Source: Clostridia bacterium
GTDB lineage: Bacteria > Bacillota_A > Clostridia > Christensenellales > Aristaeellaceae
NCBI GenBank assembly: GCA_017938645.1
Contig: JAGBBE010000101.1
Span: forward strand, 1 to 64,000
DNA: 64,000 bases
Direction: 5' to 3'
Below, piece by piece: positions 1 through 8,477 of the stretch (positions are counted from its first letter, which is position 1; each line of letters begins with the position of its first letter). The notes beneath the pieces were generated by a model, which ran no database searches, was not told the origin of the DNA, and was given only the letters and a program-made list of their open reading frames with translations. The position numbers and the translations under genes were made by a program.

Positions 1-74
1 TGATCCTTGGGTACGAGCATATCGGTACACACCATTTCGATTGCTTGACGCTGTTCCATTTCCTTTTTCAGCAT
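1..74 (-). CDS. IS1182-family transposase, N-terminal fragment cut by window edge
   Basis: This is the first 24 codons of a minus-strand gene that runs off the left edge. The readable start is MLKKEMEQRQ and the last visible residues are MLVPKD. A short basic leader followed by LVPKD(H) is the typical opening of IS1182-family DDE transposases, which I recognise from memory. Two start codons lie 6 bases apart (ATGATAATG); the second is chosen because an AGGTG ribosome binding site stands 6 bases before it. Whether the element is intact cannot be seen, and I could not identify its terminal inverted repeat to the right. With so few residues the family call is tentative. Confidence 0.6.
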   Translation of the reverse strand, partial: MLKKEMEQRQAIEMVCTDMLVPKD

Positions 75-100
75 TATCATCACCTGCTTCTATATATACC

Positions 101-129
101 AAAAAAGGCCGCTGCTTGCGACCTTTTTT
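101..129. terminator. Hairpin with A- and T-rich flanks, possible bidirectional terminator
   Basis: A 12-base stem with one mismatch (AAAAAAGGCCGC / GCGACCTTTTTT) and a 5-base loop. Both flanks are A/T runs, so it could stop transcripts in either direction. It lies between the transposase start and the carboxypeptidase end, and might instead belong to the insertion element. Confidence 0.5.
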
Positions 130-138
130 GACAATCTG

Positions 139-169
139 AAAAGCCGTCGGTCAGAAACCGGCGGCTTTT
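139..169 (-). terminator. Intrinsic terminator after the carboxypeptidase gene
   Basis: A GC-rich stem (AAAAGCCG.CGGT / ACCG.CGGCTTTT, one mismatch) with a 5-base loop and a T run on the minus strand, directly after the stop codon of the carboxypeptidase gene. Confidence 0.75.
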
Positions 170-172
170 GTG

Positions 173-1507
173 TTACTTTGCAAAACCATATTCAAACAGC
201 TTTTTCAAATCCGTCCATCCACGGTTGCGTCCTGGAACTCCCAGAATGACGGCAATCAGCGTTCTGCCTTCACGCTGTGCAGCACCAACATAGCAGAATC
301 CAGCGTGGGAGGTATATCCGCTTTTTACGCCGGCAGCGCCGTCGATGTAATAGACCGAAGTCGGATCAAAGATTTCATAGGTGTTGGGCAGCAGCAATTC
401 CTTGCGTTTGCTTGTGGCGGGAAGTGTATAGCCCAGACAGGTTACAATTTCGCAGAATTCCGGATCGGTCAGGCCCAGACGGGTTAGGACAACCAGATCA
501 CGTGCTGTGGAATAATGATTCTCATCGTGATATCCGTGCGGATTGACGAAGTTAGTGCTGTTCATGCCAAGCTCGACGGCTCGCTGATTCATTTGCTCCA
601 CAAATGTTTCAACAGAACCTGATGTGATTTCTGCAATGGCGTTTGCAGCGTCATTTCCGGAACGCAGCATCAATCCATAGAGTAGATCGAGCATGCGCAT
701 CTTTTCACCGGGATATACCGGAACCAGAGAACTGTCTGCAGGAACGTCCGAAGCACACGATGGGATGGTAATGATTTCGTCTAGCTGATTATGCTCCAGA
801 GCTAAAAGAAGCGTCATGATTTTGGTTGTGCTTGCTGGATAAAGCTTTGTATCCGCTTCGTGCTCAAAGAGCACTTCGCCCGACGGAGCGTCGATGAGAA
901 TACATGCCTTTGCATACAAATGATCTGGAGAGAGATCAAGAGGCTTTTGGGGATTATAAGAAAGCGGTGATGTAAAATATGAACTCAGATCGCTCATAAG
1001 CAGCTCAATGGTTCTTGGATCTGCTGCGCCATCCTGAGCGAGGTCTTTGATTCCGCATTCGGTCAGCTTATGCTGAAAATGTGTGATTGCGGCTTCTGTT
1101 TTGCTTCCGTAATCACCGTCGGCAGTTCCCTGAAGAAGCTTGAGATCGATGAGCCGGGTCTGGAGTTCGCGTACGCGCGAGCCTTTGCTACCTCTGCGAA
1201 GTGTTCTGAGCGCGTCCTCTGCGTCGGGATCAAAGATCAGCCGAAGCGTCTCTGCATCGGCATTTCCAGTTTCGCTAAGAGAATAACCAGCAGCAATCAG
1301 CAAACGCTGTGCCTCTATAACTGCGGAATGGGTTTTGGATCCGTAGTCTCCATCGGCAGTTCCTGCTTCAATTCCGAGTTCATTTAGCCTCTTTTGAAGA
1401 TTACGTACATTTTCGCCACTACTTCCCGGAGTTAATGGAGTGTAGTCAGCCAAAGCCATGGATGGCAGAAAAACAAGCAAAAGTATAATAGAAATCCATC
1501 TCTTCAT
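173..1507 (-). CDS. Secreted D-alanyl-D-alanine carboxypeptidase (S11) with two peptidoglycan-binding repeats
   Basis: A low-molecular-weight penicillin-binding protein that trims the terminal D-Ala of peptidoglycan stem peptides outside the membrane. The 444-residue protein has a signal peptide (residues 1-20, ending MALA), two PG_binding_1 repeats (about 24-75 and 102-155, both containing TADGDYGSKT), and a C-terminal S11 domain. The three active-site motifs are all present: STTK at 226-229, SGN at 283-285 and KSG at 395-397. The longer reading frame has an upstream ATG, but the chosen ATG has a GGAGAG site 7 bases before it and opens directly into the signal peptide. Domain order (binding repeats first) differs from DacA/DacF, which lack them. 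Divergent from spoIID, with about 110 bases between them. A spore-cortex role is possible but not shown. Confidence 0.9.
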   Translation of the reverse strand: MKRWISIILLLVFLPSMALADYTPLTPGSSGENVRNLQKRLNELGIEAGTADGDYGSKTHSAVIEAQRLLIAAGYSLSETGNADAETLRLIFDPDAEDALRTLRRGSKGSRVRELQTRLIDLKLLQGTADGDYGSKTEAAITHFQHKLTECGIKDLAQDGAADPRTIELLMSDLSSYFTSPLSYNPQKPLDLSPDHLYAKACILIDAPSGEVLFEHEADTKLYPASTTKIMTLLLALEHNQLDEIITIPSCASDVPADSSLVPVYPGEKMRMLDLLYGLMLRSGNDAANAIAEITSGSVETFVEQMNQRAVELGMNSTNFVNPHGYHDENHYSTARDLVVLTRLGLTDPEFCEIVTCLGYTLPATSKRKELLLPNTYEIFDPTSVYYIDGAAGVKSGYTSHAGFCYVGAAQREGRTLIAVILGVPGRNRGWTDLKKLFEYGFAK

Positions 1508-1618
1508 GAGTTTTCTCTCCTTATTCTTGGATTTCATATAAAAAACGATTGGTGAAGTCTTTTTCATGCCGTTCTTTCCCAAATGAAAAAGGCATAGTCT
1601 TTTTCTGGAGGGATGATA

Positions 1619-2701
1619 ATGCCAAGAAAAGTTCCACCGATGTGGTTTTGTGCTTTGATTTTAGTTACTTCGCTGATATGGCGAATGCTGGGAGCGCCGG
1701 TTACGACTGATCAGTTTGCTGGCCTCGAAACGCATTTCTGGCAGGCTGGAAAGTTTCTTCCTCAACGTGCTGTGCAAGTTTTGATCAACTGGTTTGCATA
1801 TACGGTTAAACCAGCAGAAACAATGGATCAGGAAGCAAAATTCGCTGACGAAACTGAACAGGTGTGGATTAATGTATACCTCAGCGATGAAAAATGCCTT
1901 GCACAGATGACGTTGAAGGGATATGTCTGCGGTGTTTTGGCGGAAGAAATGCCAGCAGCATATCATCTGGAAGCCTTGAAAGCACAGGCGGTTGCAGCAC
2001 GGACACGTGTGTTCAGGCAGATGAACGAAGGCGGATGCAGCAGACATCCGGGAGTCGATATATGTACAGACAGTACGCACTGTCAGGGATATGCAACACT
2101 CGCGGAATGTCGGAAAAAATGGGGAAATGATTACGAAATCTATCGCGACAGAATTCTGGAAGCCGAACATCAGACATCATCGGAGATTATGACTTATGAA
2201 GACAAGCCGATACAAGTATATTATCATGCCATCAGCGGAGGAAAAACGGAAGAAGCTTCGGCGGTATTTGCACAGGATTATCCGTACCTTGTGAGCGTTG
2301 AAAGTCAGGGTGAGGAACAGGTAAGAGGTTTTCGAACGGATCTGCAAATCGGATTTACAGAACTGGCTGATAAACTTTCCGCTTTGACAGGGAAGAATAT
2401 TTCTTCGGAAATGATCCAAAAGACGCTTGCTGTAAATGCATATACACAGACCGGTCGTGTTGCATCAATGGAACTGGCTGGAGAGATAGTAGCCGGAGAT
2501 GCGTTCAGGAAAGCTCTCGGTCTGCGCAGTACGCTTTTTTCCATCACCATGAATGAAGAAGGCGTTATCTTTCATCAGCAGGGATATGGCCATGGTGTTG
2601 GAATGAGTCAGGCTGGTGCGAATGTCATGGCTTCGAATGGATATACCTATGAAGAAATACTCCTCCATTATTATCCGGGCGTCATGCTCAAAAAGGAATA
2701 A
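1619..2701 (+). CDS. spoIID: Stage II sporulation protein D, peptidoglycan lytic transglycosylase
   Basis: SpoIID cuts peptidoglycan glycan strands during forespore engulfment, working with SpoIIP and SpoIIM. The protein is 360 residues, close to the usual 340-ish. It has an N-terminal hydrophobic anchor (about residues 9-24) followed by the SpoIID/LytB domain. Family motifs visible are the AVAARTRVF helix, the CTDSTHCQGY segment, and the C-terminal GYGHGVGMSQAGA stretch ending HYYPG. Two ATGs lie 6 bases apart (ATGATAATG); the second is preferred because the GGAGGG site is then 6 bases away. It is followed closely by a SpoIIQ-like gene, the usual pair in Clostridia. The next expected partner, spoIIID, is not there. 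Confidence 0.92.
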   Translation: MPRKVPPMWFCALILVTSLIWRMLGAPVTTDQFAGLETHFWQAGKFLPQRAVQVLINWFAYTVKPAETMDQEAKFADETEQVWINVYLSDEKCLAQMTLKGYVCGVLAEEMPAAYHLEALKAQAVAARTRVFRQMNEGGCSRHPGVDICTDSTHCQGYATLAECRKKWGNDYEIYRDRILEAEHQTSSEIMTYEDKPIQVYYHAISGGKTEEASAVFAQDYPYLVSVESQGEEQVRGFRTDLQIGFTELADKLSALTGKNISSEMIQKTLAVNAYTQTGRVASMELAGEIVAGDAFRKALGLRSTLFSITMNEEGVIFHQQGYGHGVGMSQAGANVMASNGYTYEEILLHYYPGVMLKKE

Positions 2702-2744
2702 TCTCTTCTTGTGCCGGACAGGCTATAGGCGGAGGGATGCAGAT

Positions 2745-3455
2745 ATGCCAACAGGAAATCAATTTTGGCAGTCCGTTCGAAAAGCCTACGACCGTTATAG
2801 CCGGATGATGGAAAAACAGGGGTTTTATGTGGTGATGGCTGTTTGCGTGCTTGTTATTGCCATCAGCTCGCTTTATACATTCCATTTTCGTGAGAAATGG
2901 AATGTTTCTGATGAAACGCCTATCAATCCTGAAATCATCACTGCTGGAGTACAGGAGGCACAGACGCTTCAGCAGGCGCAGGAACTGGTTCAAAGCCTTG
3001 GCGTTTTGCAGACTGCCGCGCCTACGGAAACGCCTTACCGGTTTTCCGAACCCGTGAACGGCTTGCTGATTCGCGATTATTCCGTGGAAGAACCGCAGCT
3101 TTTTGAGCATGCGAGATACTGGCGAATCCATCCCGGCATTGATTTGCAGGCTGATTATGGAGACATTGTAAAAGCGTGCGCTTCGGGTACGGTTAGCAGC
3201 GTCTGGGATGATCATGAAATGGGAAAGTGTATCAGCATCACCCACGCCCAAGGATTTGAAAGTGTTTATGCTGGCCTGAGTGAGATTGGTTATGTCAAAG
3301 CGGGCGATCCTGTTTCACAGGGACAGACGATCGGCCATGTCGGAAACGGCGTTGTTGCGGAATCAGATGCTCTTCCGCACCTGCATTTTGAGGTGTGGCG
3401 AAATGGAAGCGCGGTTGATCCGGTCAAGCTTTTTCTGGGAACCATTCAGCCCTGA
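2745..3455 (+). CDS. spoIIQ: SpoIIQ-like M23 peptidase-domain protein
   Basis: SpoIIQ is a forespore membrane protein whose LytM (M23) domain pairs with SpoIIIAH across the intermembrane space. This 236-residue protein has a short cytoplasmic tail, one membrane span (about 26-47), a coiled linker and a C-terminal M23 domain. The zinc-site residues of LytM enzymes are all present: H129 and D133 in HPGID, and H212/H214 in HLHFE. This is unlike B. subtilis SpoIIQ, which lacks the first His, and like the intact clostridial forms. The start was chosen for the GGAGGG site 8 bases upstream; the reading frame extends further 5' into spoIID without a ribosome binding site. It sits 43 bases after spoIID and 20 bases before glmS. 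Confidence 0.85.
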   Translation: MPTGNQFWQSVRKAYDRYSRMMEKQGFYVVMAVCVLVIAISSLYTFHFREKWNVSDETPINPEIITAGVQEAQTLQQAQELVQSLGVLQTAAPTETPYRFSEPVNGLLIRDYSVEEPQLFEHARYWRIHPGIDLQADYGDIVKACASGTVSSVWDDHEMGKCISITHAQGFESVYAGLSEIGYVKAGDPVSQGQTIGHVGNGVVAESDALPHLHFEVWRNGSAVDPVKLFLGTIQP

Positions 3456-3475
3456 GAAACAGAGGAGGCAATGAT

Positions 3476-5302
3476 ATGTGCGGTATTGTCGGATATGTTG
3501 GGCATCGTCAGGCTTTGCCTGTTCTGATGGATGGTTTGTCCCGTTTGTCTTACAGAGGCTATGACAGCGCCGGAATTGCCGTGATGGATCCTCAAAACAG
3601 GATTCAGGTCAGAAAGTCCAGAGGGAAACTTGCTGAACTGGAAAAGATCGTAGCGCGTGATTCGGTGACTGGCACGATTGGGATTGGTCATACGCGCTGG
3701 GCAACCCATGGGGAACCCAGCGATCGAAATGCACATCCTCATACGGATGCGAGTGGCAGCATTGCTGTTGTCCATAACGGAATCATCGAAAATCACGAGG
3801 AATTGAAAATGTACTTAAAAAAACAGGGAATCAACATGTCTACGCAGACCGACACAGAGGTAATCGCACATTTGATTCATCTGATGTATCAGGGCGATAT
3901 GGTCGAAACGCTTGTTGAACTCATCAGAGTACTTGAGGGAAGCTATGCTCTGGGTATTCTGTGCGAACAGGAACCGGAAAAATTATATTGCGTACGCAAT
4001 GAAAGTCCGCTGATAATCGGTTTTTGCAATGGCGCAGGGTATATTGCATCCGATATTCCGGCACTTTTGAATCATACGCGAGATGTCGTTTTTTTGCAGG
4101 ATCGTGAAATCGCCATTCTGACCGATAATGGAATTCAAATCTTCGATGCTCATGGTCAGCATGTAGCACAGAATTTCTATCATGTGAATTGGGAAATGTC
4201 GGATGCTGAAAAGGATGGCTATCGGCACTTTATGCTAAAGGAAATTCATGAGCAGCCTGAGGCACTTGAGAGAACCATCAATAGATATTGCAGAGAAACA
4301 AATCGTTGGCTTCCGTTTACGGATGAAGAAGTACTGAGTTTCCGGAAACTGACCATTGTAGCCTGCGGAACAGCCTATCATGCCGGTGTCTATGCCAAAT
4401 ATGTTATTGAAAGTCTTGCTGGAATTCCAGTGGAAACAGAAGTTGCAAGTGAATACCGGTACAGAAATCCTGTTGTTGCCGATAACGAACTTGTAATTGC
4501 AGTTTCACAGAGCGGAGAAACGGCGGATACGCTTGCTGCTGTAAGACTGGCTAAACAAAAGGGAGCAAGGGTGTTGGCAGTCTGCAATGTGGCAGGCTCA
4601 TCCATTGTTCGTGAGGTTGGGGAGAAGAATACGATGTATACTCATGCCGGACCGGAAATCGCTGTAGCAAGCACCAAAGCGTATCTTACGCAGACCGTAA
4701 TATTGCTTTTGATGGCAGTGTCGATGGCAGAAATACGAAAAACGATTGATCCGCAAAGACTGCTGTCGCTTACTCAATCATTACGGGAAATCAAAGAACT
4801 TACGGAGAACGTGCTCCGAACAGAGGAACTGGTTCAACGCCTTGCAAATCAGTTTTTCATGAAAAAGCACGTGTTCTTTGCTGGCCGTGGGCTTGACTAT
4901 GCGCTTTCTATAGAAGCTGCGCTAAAGCTCAAAGAAGTCAGCTACATTTTCTCAGAAGCCTATGCTGCAGGCGAATTAAAACATGGTCCGCTTGCAATGA
5001 TGCAGGAAGGATGCTTGGTTATGGCTTCTGTGACCCAACCTGAACTTCTGGAAAAAAGCCTTAGCAACCTTCAGGAAATCACTGCAAGAGGTGCTTATGT
5101 CGTTGCAGTTACCAGCAATTTATTGGCTGATCGGGTTGCAGTGCATGTCAATCAGGCAATTCGGATTCCAGATTGCGATCCTCTCGTTGCTCCACTGCTT
5201 GCAGCGATTCCCATGCAGCTTTTTGCGTATTATATGGCTGTTGAACGAGGATGCGATGTTGATCAGCCGAGAAATCTTGCTAAAAGTGTAACTGTCGAAT
5301 AG
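3476..5302 (+). CDS. glmS: Glutamine-fructose-6-phosphate aminotransferase (isomerizing)
   Basis: Makes glucosamine-6-phosphate from fructose-6-phosphate and glutamine, the first step toward UDP-GlcNAc and the cell wall. At 608 residues it is full length: an N-terminal glutaminase domain opening with Met-Cys-Gly-Ile-Val (Cys2 is the nucleophile), then two SIS sugar-isomerase domains (about 285-420 and 455-600), ending NLAKSVTVE as in the family. A GAGGAGG site precedes the ATG. Only 20 bases separate it from the SpoIIQ-like gene, so there is no room for a glmS ribozyme or a separate leader. It may be cotranscribed with the sporulation pair or use a promoter inside the upstream gene. A strong terminator follows. 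Confidence 0.97.
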   Translation: MCGIVGYVGHRQALPVLMDGLSRLSYRGYDSAGIAVMDPQNRIQVRKSRGKLAELEKIVARDSVTGTIGIGHTRWATHGEPSDRNAHPHTDASGSIAVVHNGIIENHEELKMYLKKQGINMSTQTDTEVIAHLIHLMYQGDMVETLVELIRVLEGSYALGILCEQEPEKLYCVRNESPLIIGFCNGAGYIASDIPALLNHTRDVVFLQDREIAILTDNGIQIFDAHGQHVAQNFYHVNWEMSDAEKDGYRHFMLKEIHEQPEALERTINRYCRETNRWLPFTDEEVLSFRKLTIVACGTAYHAGVYAKYVIESLAGIPVETEVASEYRYRNPVVADNELVIAVSQSGETADTLAAVRLAKQKGARVLAVCNVAGSSIVREVGEKNTMYTHAGPEIAVASTKAYLTQTVILLLMAVSMAEIRKTIDPQRLLSLTQSLREIKELTENVLRTEELVQRLANQFFMKKHVFFAGRGLDYALSIEAALKLKEVSYIFSEAYAAGELKHGPLAMMQEGCLVMASVTQPELLEKSLSNLQEITARGAYVVAVTSNLLADRVAVHVNQAIRIPDCDPLVAPLLAAIPMQLFAYYMAVERGCDVDQPRNLAKSVTVE

Positions 5303-5303
5303 G

Positions 5304-5337
5304 AAAAGCACCCAATCGCGTATGATTGGGTGCTTTT
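5304..5337. terminator. Bidirectional terminator between glmS and the GH94 gene
   Basis: A perfect 14-base stem (AAAAGCACCCAATC / GATTGGGTGCTTTT) with a 6-base loop and A/T flanks on both sides, placed between two converging genes. Confidence 0.9.
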
Positions 5338-5347
5338 GACATAGAAA

Positions 5348-8300
5348 TCAGAACGTAACGTGAATACATTTATACTTGCCATCGCGTACATCAGATGCAA
5401 GTTGTCCTGTGAGAACCGGCGATTTAATCAAGACTTCATCGTTTTTCTGATCGATCAGACGATAGCTGACGGCACTGTGTGTATCAGGAGTGATGTATTC
5501 AACATTGGGGAAGTGGTATACGATTTCTGTTCTGCCAAGGAACACGGCTGACACGACCCCGTCTTTGGGAATCAATCGTGCAGGAAGCGTTGGCTTGAAT
5601 GAAAGGGTCAGCACATCGCTGCACATTTCAAACGGCTTGCGGCCAAAAAACATGATCTGCCACATTTCAAGGAACTCAGCTGTTGCGCCGGAAAGTCGTG
5701 CAACAAAACCGCGTCCGTGCGTACCTGGATCAGGATTGGCCGAAGAGGCAAGGAAGGAGGAGTTCTCCAGAATGCTGCGTCCGTAGCGTTCCGGAGGCTG
5801 GAAAGGAATCAGTGCGTCTAAGAACGCTTCGAAGAACTGATCGTAGAATCCATTTTTCAGCATTTCAAGAAGATGCTTGTATTCCATATGCAGCCAAATT
5901 GACTCGTGTTCCAGCCAACCGCGCGTAAAGGCATTCGCTCGCCCAAGCTCCGGCGTTTCTTTGGAAAGATCGGCACTGACCTTGAACATATGCAGTTTAT
6001 CATCCCAGAGCGAACTGCTTCGAACCCTCGTGAGAAGATCCTGTTTTTTCTCAGCGGAAATCGGAAGGCGGAGGGCATGAACTGTACCTTCGAGGAAGAG
6101 CGGCAGCGGCTGATGGTCAAACTGTGTGGGATGAATGCCTTCGTCAGCTTCATGCCACTGGGTAGGCAGATTGGTAAAGTAAGTCGGAACAACACCTTCG
6201 GTGGAATCAATCAGCTTTTCCACGGCGTCAGAAGTACAGCTCAGAAGGGCTTTAACGATGCTTAACACCTCATCACAGCTTAGCTGAATTATTTCTGATC
6301 CAACCCCGAACGCAGTCTGTTCGCGATAGGCTTCAAGAAGCGGCGTTGCTGCGGCCCAACGATCATAAGCAGAAGGAATCAGCGCGATCTGTGCCATTTT
6401 TCGTGCAAATGCAGCCATTTCAGCTGGAAGCTGAACGGAAATGCCGGGAGATGTGAATGCATCCTGAACAAATACCAGAGTGCGCCACAATTCGCTGCTT
6501 TCGGCTGTAGAAGAACCAAACAGACCGGGCAGGCCGTTCAAAGCATCATACCAGCCGGGCTTTCCAGCTTCCATGCTTACCGCTTCGCCCGATGCATCCA
6601 AAGATGCAAACTTCAGCACACAGAGCATGAAAAGCTTTTCCAGCGGCGTGCTTTGTACTTCGTGGCCCGTACCATCAAGCATCCACTGATGAGAAACAGC
6701 TGCCTTCTTCTCGTAGTCCAGAGCTTTAAACTGGCGCAGTTCGCTGCCGGCTTTTACACAACGTTTACAAAGCGGCAGGACAGTTGCGCGGGACTCATAC
6801 CAGCGCAGGCAACGGTCGTTGAGCAGAGAATCCCGTTTTTCAGGATAGATGCTCAGATAACTCTCGAGCAAGTCAAGCAGATAAATCCAGTGGTCGATCC
6901 AGTAGCCTTCAGCAAAGCTTGCATTGACCTGATGTTCCGCAGAGCACATGATTTCGTTAAACAAACGGTCTTGTTCATCAGGTGAAAGATTGGTCTTTTC
7001 GAGTGCTTTCAGAAGCATTCCCGGTGTAAATGCCCCTTCAAGTATGGCAGACAGTTCAGGGTACCTGCTCCATTGTTCTCCATTCTTCTTGAGTATGAAA
7101 GACACAGGTTCAATCACAAGCGGATTGTATCCATCCGCCTGAATCAATTCAAGAAATGGTTTCAGAGGCTCCCAACCCGCATCCGGGCAGAACCTTACAT
7201 CACTGCGGCGGTTCTGCAGCACATCGCGGAAGTTTCCATTACCCTGCGAAGCATATTCAGGAGTGACAACAAACTCATTGTAGTCTCTTTCGAGATCGCC
7301 GTGCTTTCGGGAGTAGAGATAGAACAGCTGCTTCTGATCGCCGGAACGGTAAATGGTTGGTACGCCGCCGCGAAGGAAGTTGTCAATATAGCTCTGCCGG
7401 CAGTAACGGTCAAACAGTGGGTCCGCTGTATGCGTATCAATAACACGTGTATAGGGCGCAAGGAGATCGCAGGCTTCTTTCTCCTTTCGATCAAGCACTT
7501 CCTGGGCCAGCAAAGAGTCTGCGTGCAAGGCAAGTGATTCTTGACCGTGGGAGAGTCCGAAGATGCTGTTCAGAACTGTGGCATTATTTTTTCCTTCAAT
7601 CGTTGTTTCAAGTGCGAAGAAACAGCACGGAAGCTCGTTTTCAGTGCGCTGATGTGCTTGAAGCAGAGAACTCAGAGGCTGGTCTGCAAAGCATACAGGA
7701 GAAGCAAACGATGTATCCCAGCCGAAAACAACAGCAGGATCAACAATCACAGGCAGACGGGTTCCATCAGAGCAGGCGGCACCATAGCTTCCGTCTTCGA
7801 TAGGTTCCACAGAAGTGGTATCCACAAGACTAGCGCGCAGCCTGAAATACGGAAGACGCTTTTCAAGGCCTTCAACCATCATCCATGCCTTCGCTGTCTG
7901 TCCCATCATCTTCAGGGGATGCTGTTCAAGACCGTACGGTACAATCGCACTCAAGCCATCCAGTACCTCGACAGTCATGGCTTTTTTCGTCAGATTCTTG
8001 ATGAGCACACGGCGGGCAAGCGTGCCCAGACCTGTGTTTGGCACGATAAAATAACGTACTTCCACACCAAGAGTATGGTCGGGAGAAGTCCATTCAATTG
8101 TCAGTCTGTTCTCGTCAATCAGCATGTCGCCGCGGCCGTCGATAAACGGCTCAATCAGCATTCCATTGACCTTGATAAACGTACGGAAACCTACTGTCTG
8201 TACACGCTGATAGGCTGTATTGGCCGGACAAAACTCCATGATGGAGCGATGCTTGTCACGCGAACCAAAGCCTGCAATTGCCTGTCCGCGATTGACGTAA

Positions 8301-8407
8301 AAGCACCACAGCGGAATACCACGTTCGCCTGCCACGCCGGGCAGAAAACTGCTGAAAGGCGCTTTTCTGCCATAATTGGAAATGCGATAGGAAGAATCAA
8401 AAGCCAT
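5348..8407 (-). CDS. GH94-type glycoside phosphorylase, resembling 1,2-beta-oligoglucan phosphorylase
   Basis: GH94 enzymes split beta-glucosides with phosphate, releasing alpha-glucose-1-phosphate. The 1019-residue protein opens with SNYGRKAPFSSFLPG and GIPLWCFYVNRGQ, which I recall from the 1,2-beta-oligoglucan (sophorooligosaccharide) phosphorylase branch. The mid region has GYWIDHWIYLLDLLESY (about 501-517). GWYDALNGLPGLFGSS carries Asp621, which lines up with the general-acid Asp of cellobiose phosphorylase (WNDCLN type). There is no signal peptide, so it acts in the cytoplasm on imported oligosaccharide. An AAGGAG site stands 9 bases before the ATG. It is last in a block with two sugar isomerases and an oxidoreductase, but a terminator separates it from them. 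The family is fairly sure, the substrate is not. Confidence 0.75.
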   Translation of the reverse strand: MAFDSSYRISNYGRKAPFSSFLPGVAGERGIPLWCFYVNRGQAIAGFGSRDKHRSIMEFCPANTAYQRVQTVGFRTFIKVNGMLIEPFIDGRGDMLIDENRLTIEWTSPDHTLGVEVRYFIVPNTGLGTLARRVLIKNLTKKAMTVEVLDGLSAIVPYGLEQHPLKMMGQTAKAWMMVEGLEKRLPYFRLRASLVDTTSVEPIEDGSYGAACSDGTRLPVIVDPAVVFGWDTSFASPVCFADQPLSSLLQAHQRTENELPCCFFALETTIEGKNNATVLNSIFGLSHGQESLALHADSLLAQEVLDRKEKEACDLLAPYTRVIDTHTADPLFDRYCRQSYIDNFLRGGVPTIYRSGDQKQLFYLYSRKHGDLERDYNEFVVTPEYASQGNGNFRDVLQNRRSDVRFCPDAGWEPLKPFLELIQADGYNPLVIEPVSFILKKNGEQWSRYPELSAILEGAFTPGMLLKALEKTNLSPDEQDRLFNEIMCSAEHQVNASFAEGYWIDHWIYLLDLLESYLSIYPEKRDSLLNDRCLRWYESRATVLPLCKRCVKAGSELRQFKALDYEKKAAVSHQWMLDGTGHEVQSTPLEKLFMLCVLKFASLDASGEAVSMEAGKPGWYDALNGLPGLFGSSTAESSELWRTLVFVQDAFTSPGISVQLPAEMAAFARKMAQIALIPSAYDRWAAATPLLEAYREQTAFGVGSEIIQLSCDEVLSIVKALLSCTSDAVEKLIDSTEGVVPTYFTNLPTQWHEADEGIHPTQFDHQPLPLFLEGTVHALRLPISAEKKQDLLTRVRSSSLWDDKLHMFKVSADLSKETPELGRANAFTRGWLEHESIWLHMEYKHLLEMLKNGFYDQFFEAFLDALIPFQPPERYGRSILENSSFLASSANPDPGTHGRGFVARLSGATAEFLEMWQIMFFGRKPFEMCSDVLTLSFKPTLPARLIPKDGVVSAVFLGRTEIVYHFPNVEYITPDTHSAVSYRLIDQKNDEVLIKSPVLTGQLASDVRDGKYKCIHVTF

Positions 8408-8428
8408 GCCGGTATTCTCCTTTTGAAA

Positions 8429-8467
8429 AAGGGATGCAATCCTATGTCAGGAGAGATTGCATCCCTT
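8429..8467 (-). terminator. Intrinsic terminator or attenuator just upstream of the GH94 gene
   Basis: A perfect 13-base stem (AAGGGATGCAATC / GATTGCATCCCTT) with a 13-base loop, followed on the minus strand by a TTTTTC run. It sits after the isomerase stop codon and about 10 bases before the ribosome binding site of the GH94 gene, so it would reduce or control expression of that gene within the block. Confidence 0.8.
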
Positions 8468-8477
8468 GGTTTATGAA

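Noticed and set aside
1556..1605. Repeated AGTCTTTTTC and an inverted CTTTTTCAT / ATGAAAAAG between the carboxypeptidase and spoIID
   Set aside because: The repeats are short and A/T-rich, and they do not align with clear promoter boxes. No regulator can be proposed.
3456..3475. Possible glmS ribozyme before glmS
   Set aside because: The gap is only 20 bases and mostly ribosome binding site, far too short for the ribozyme.
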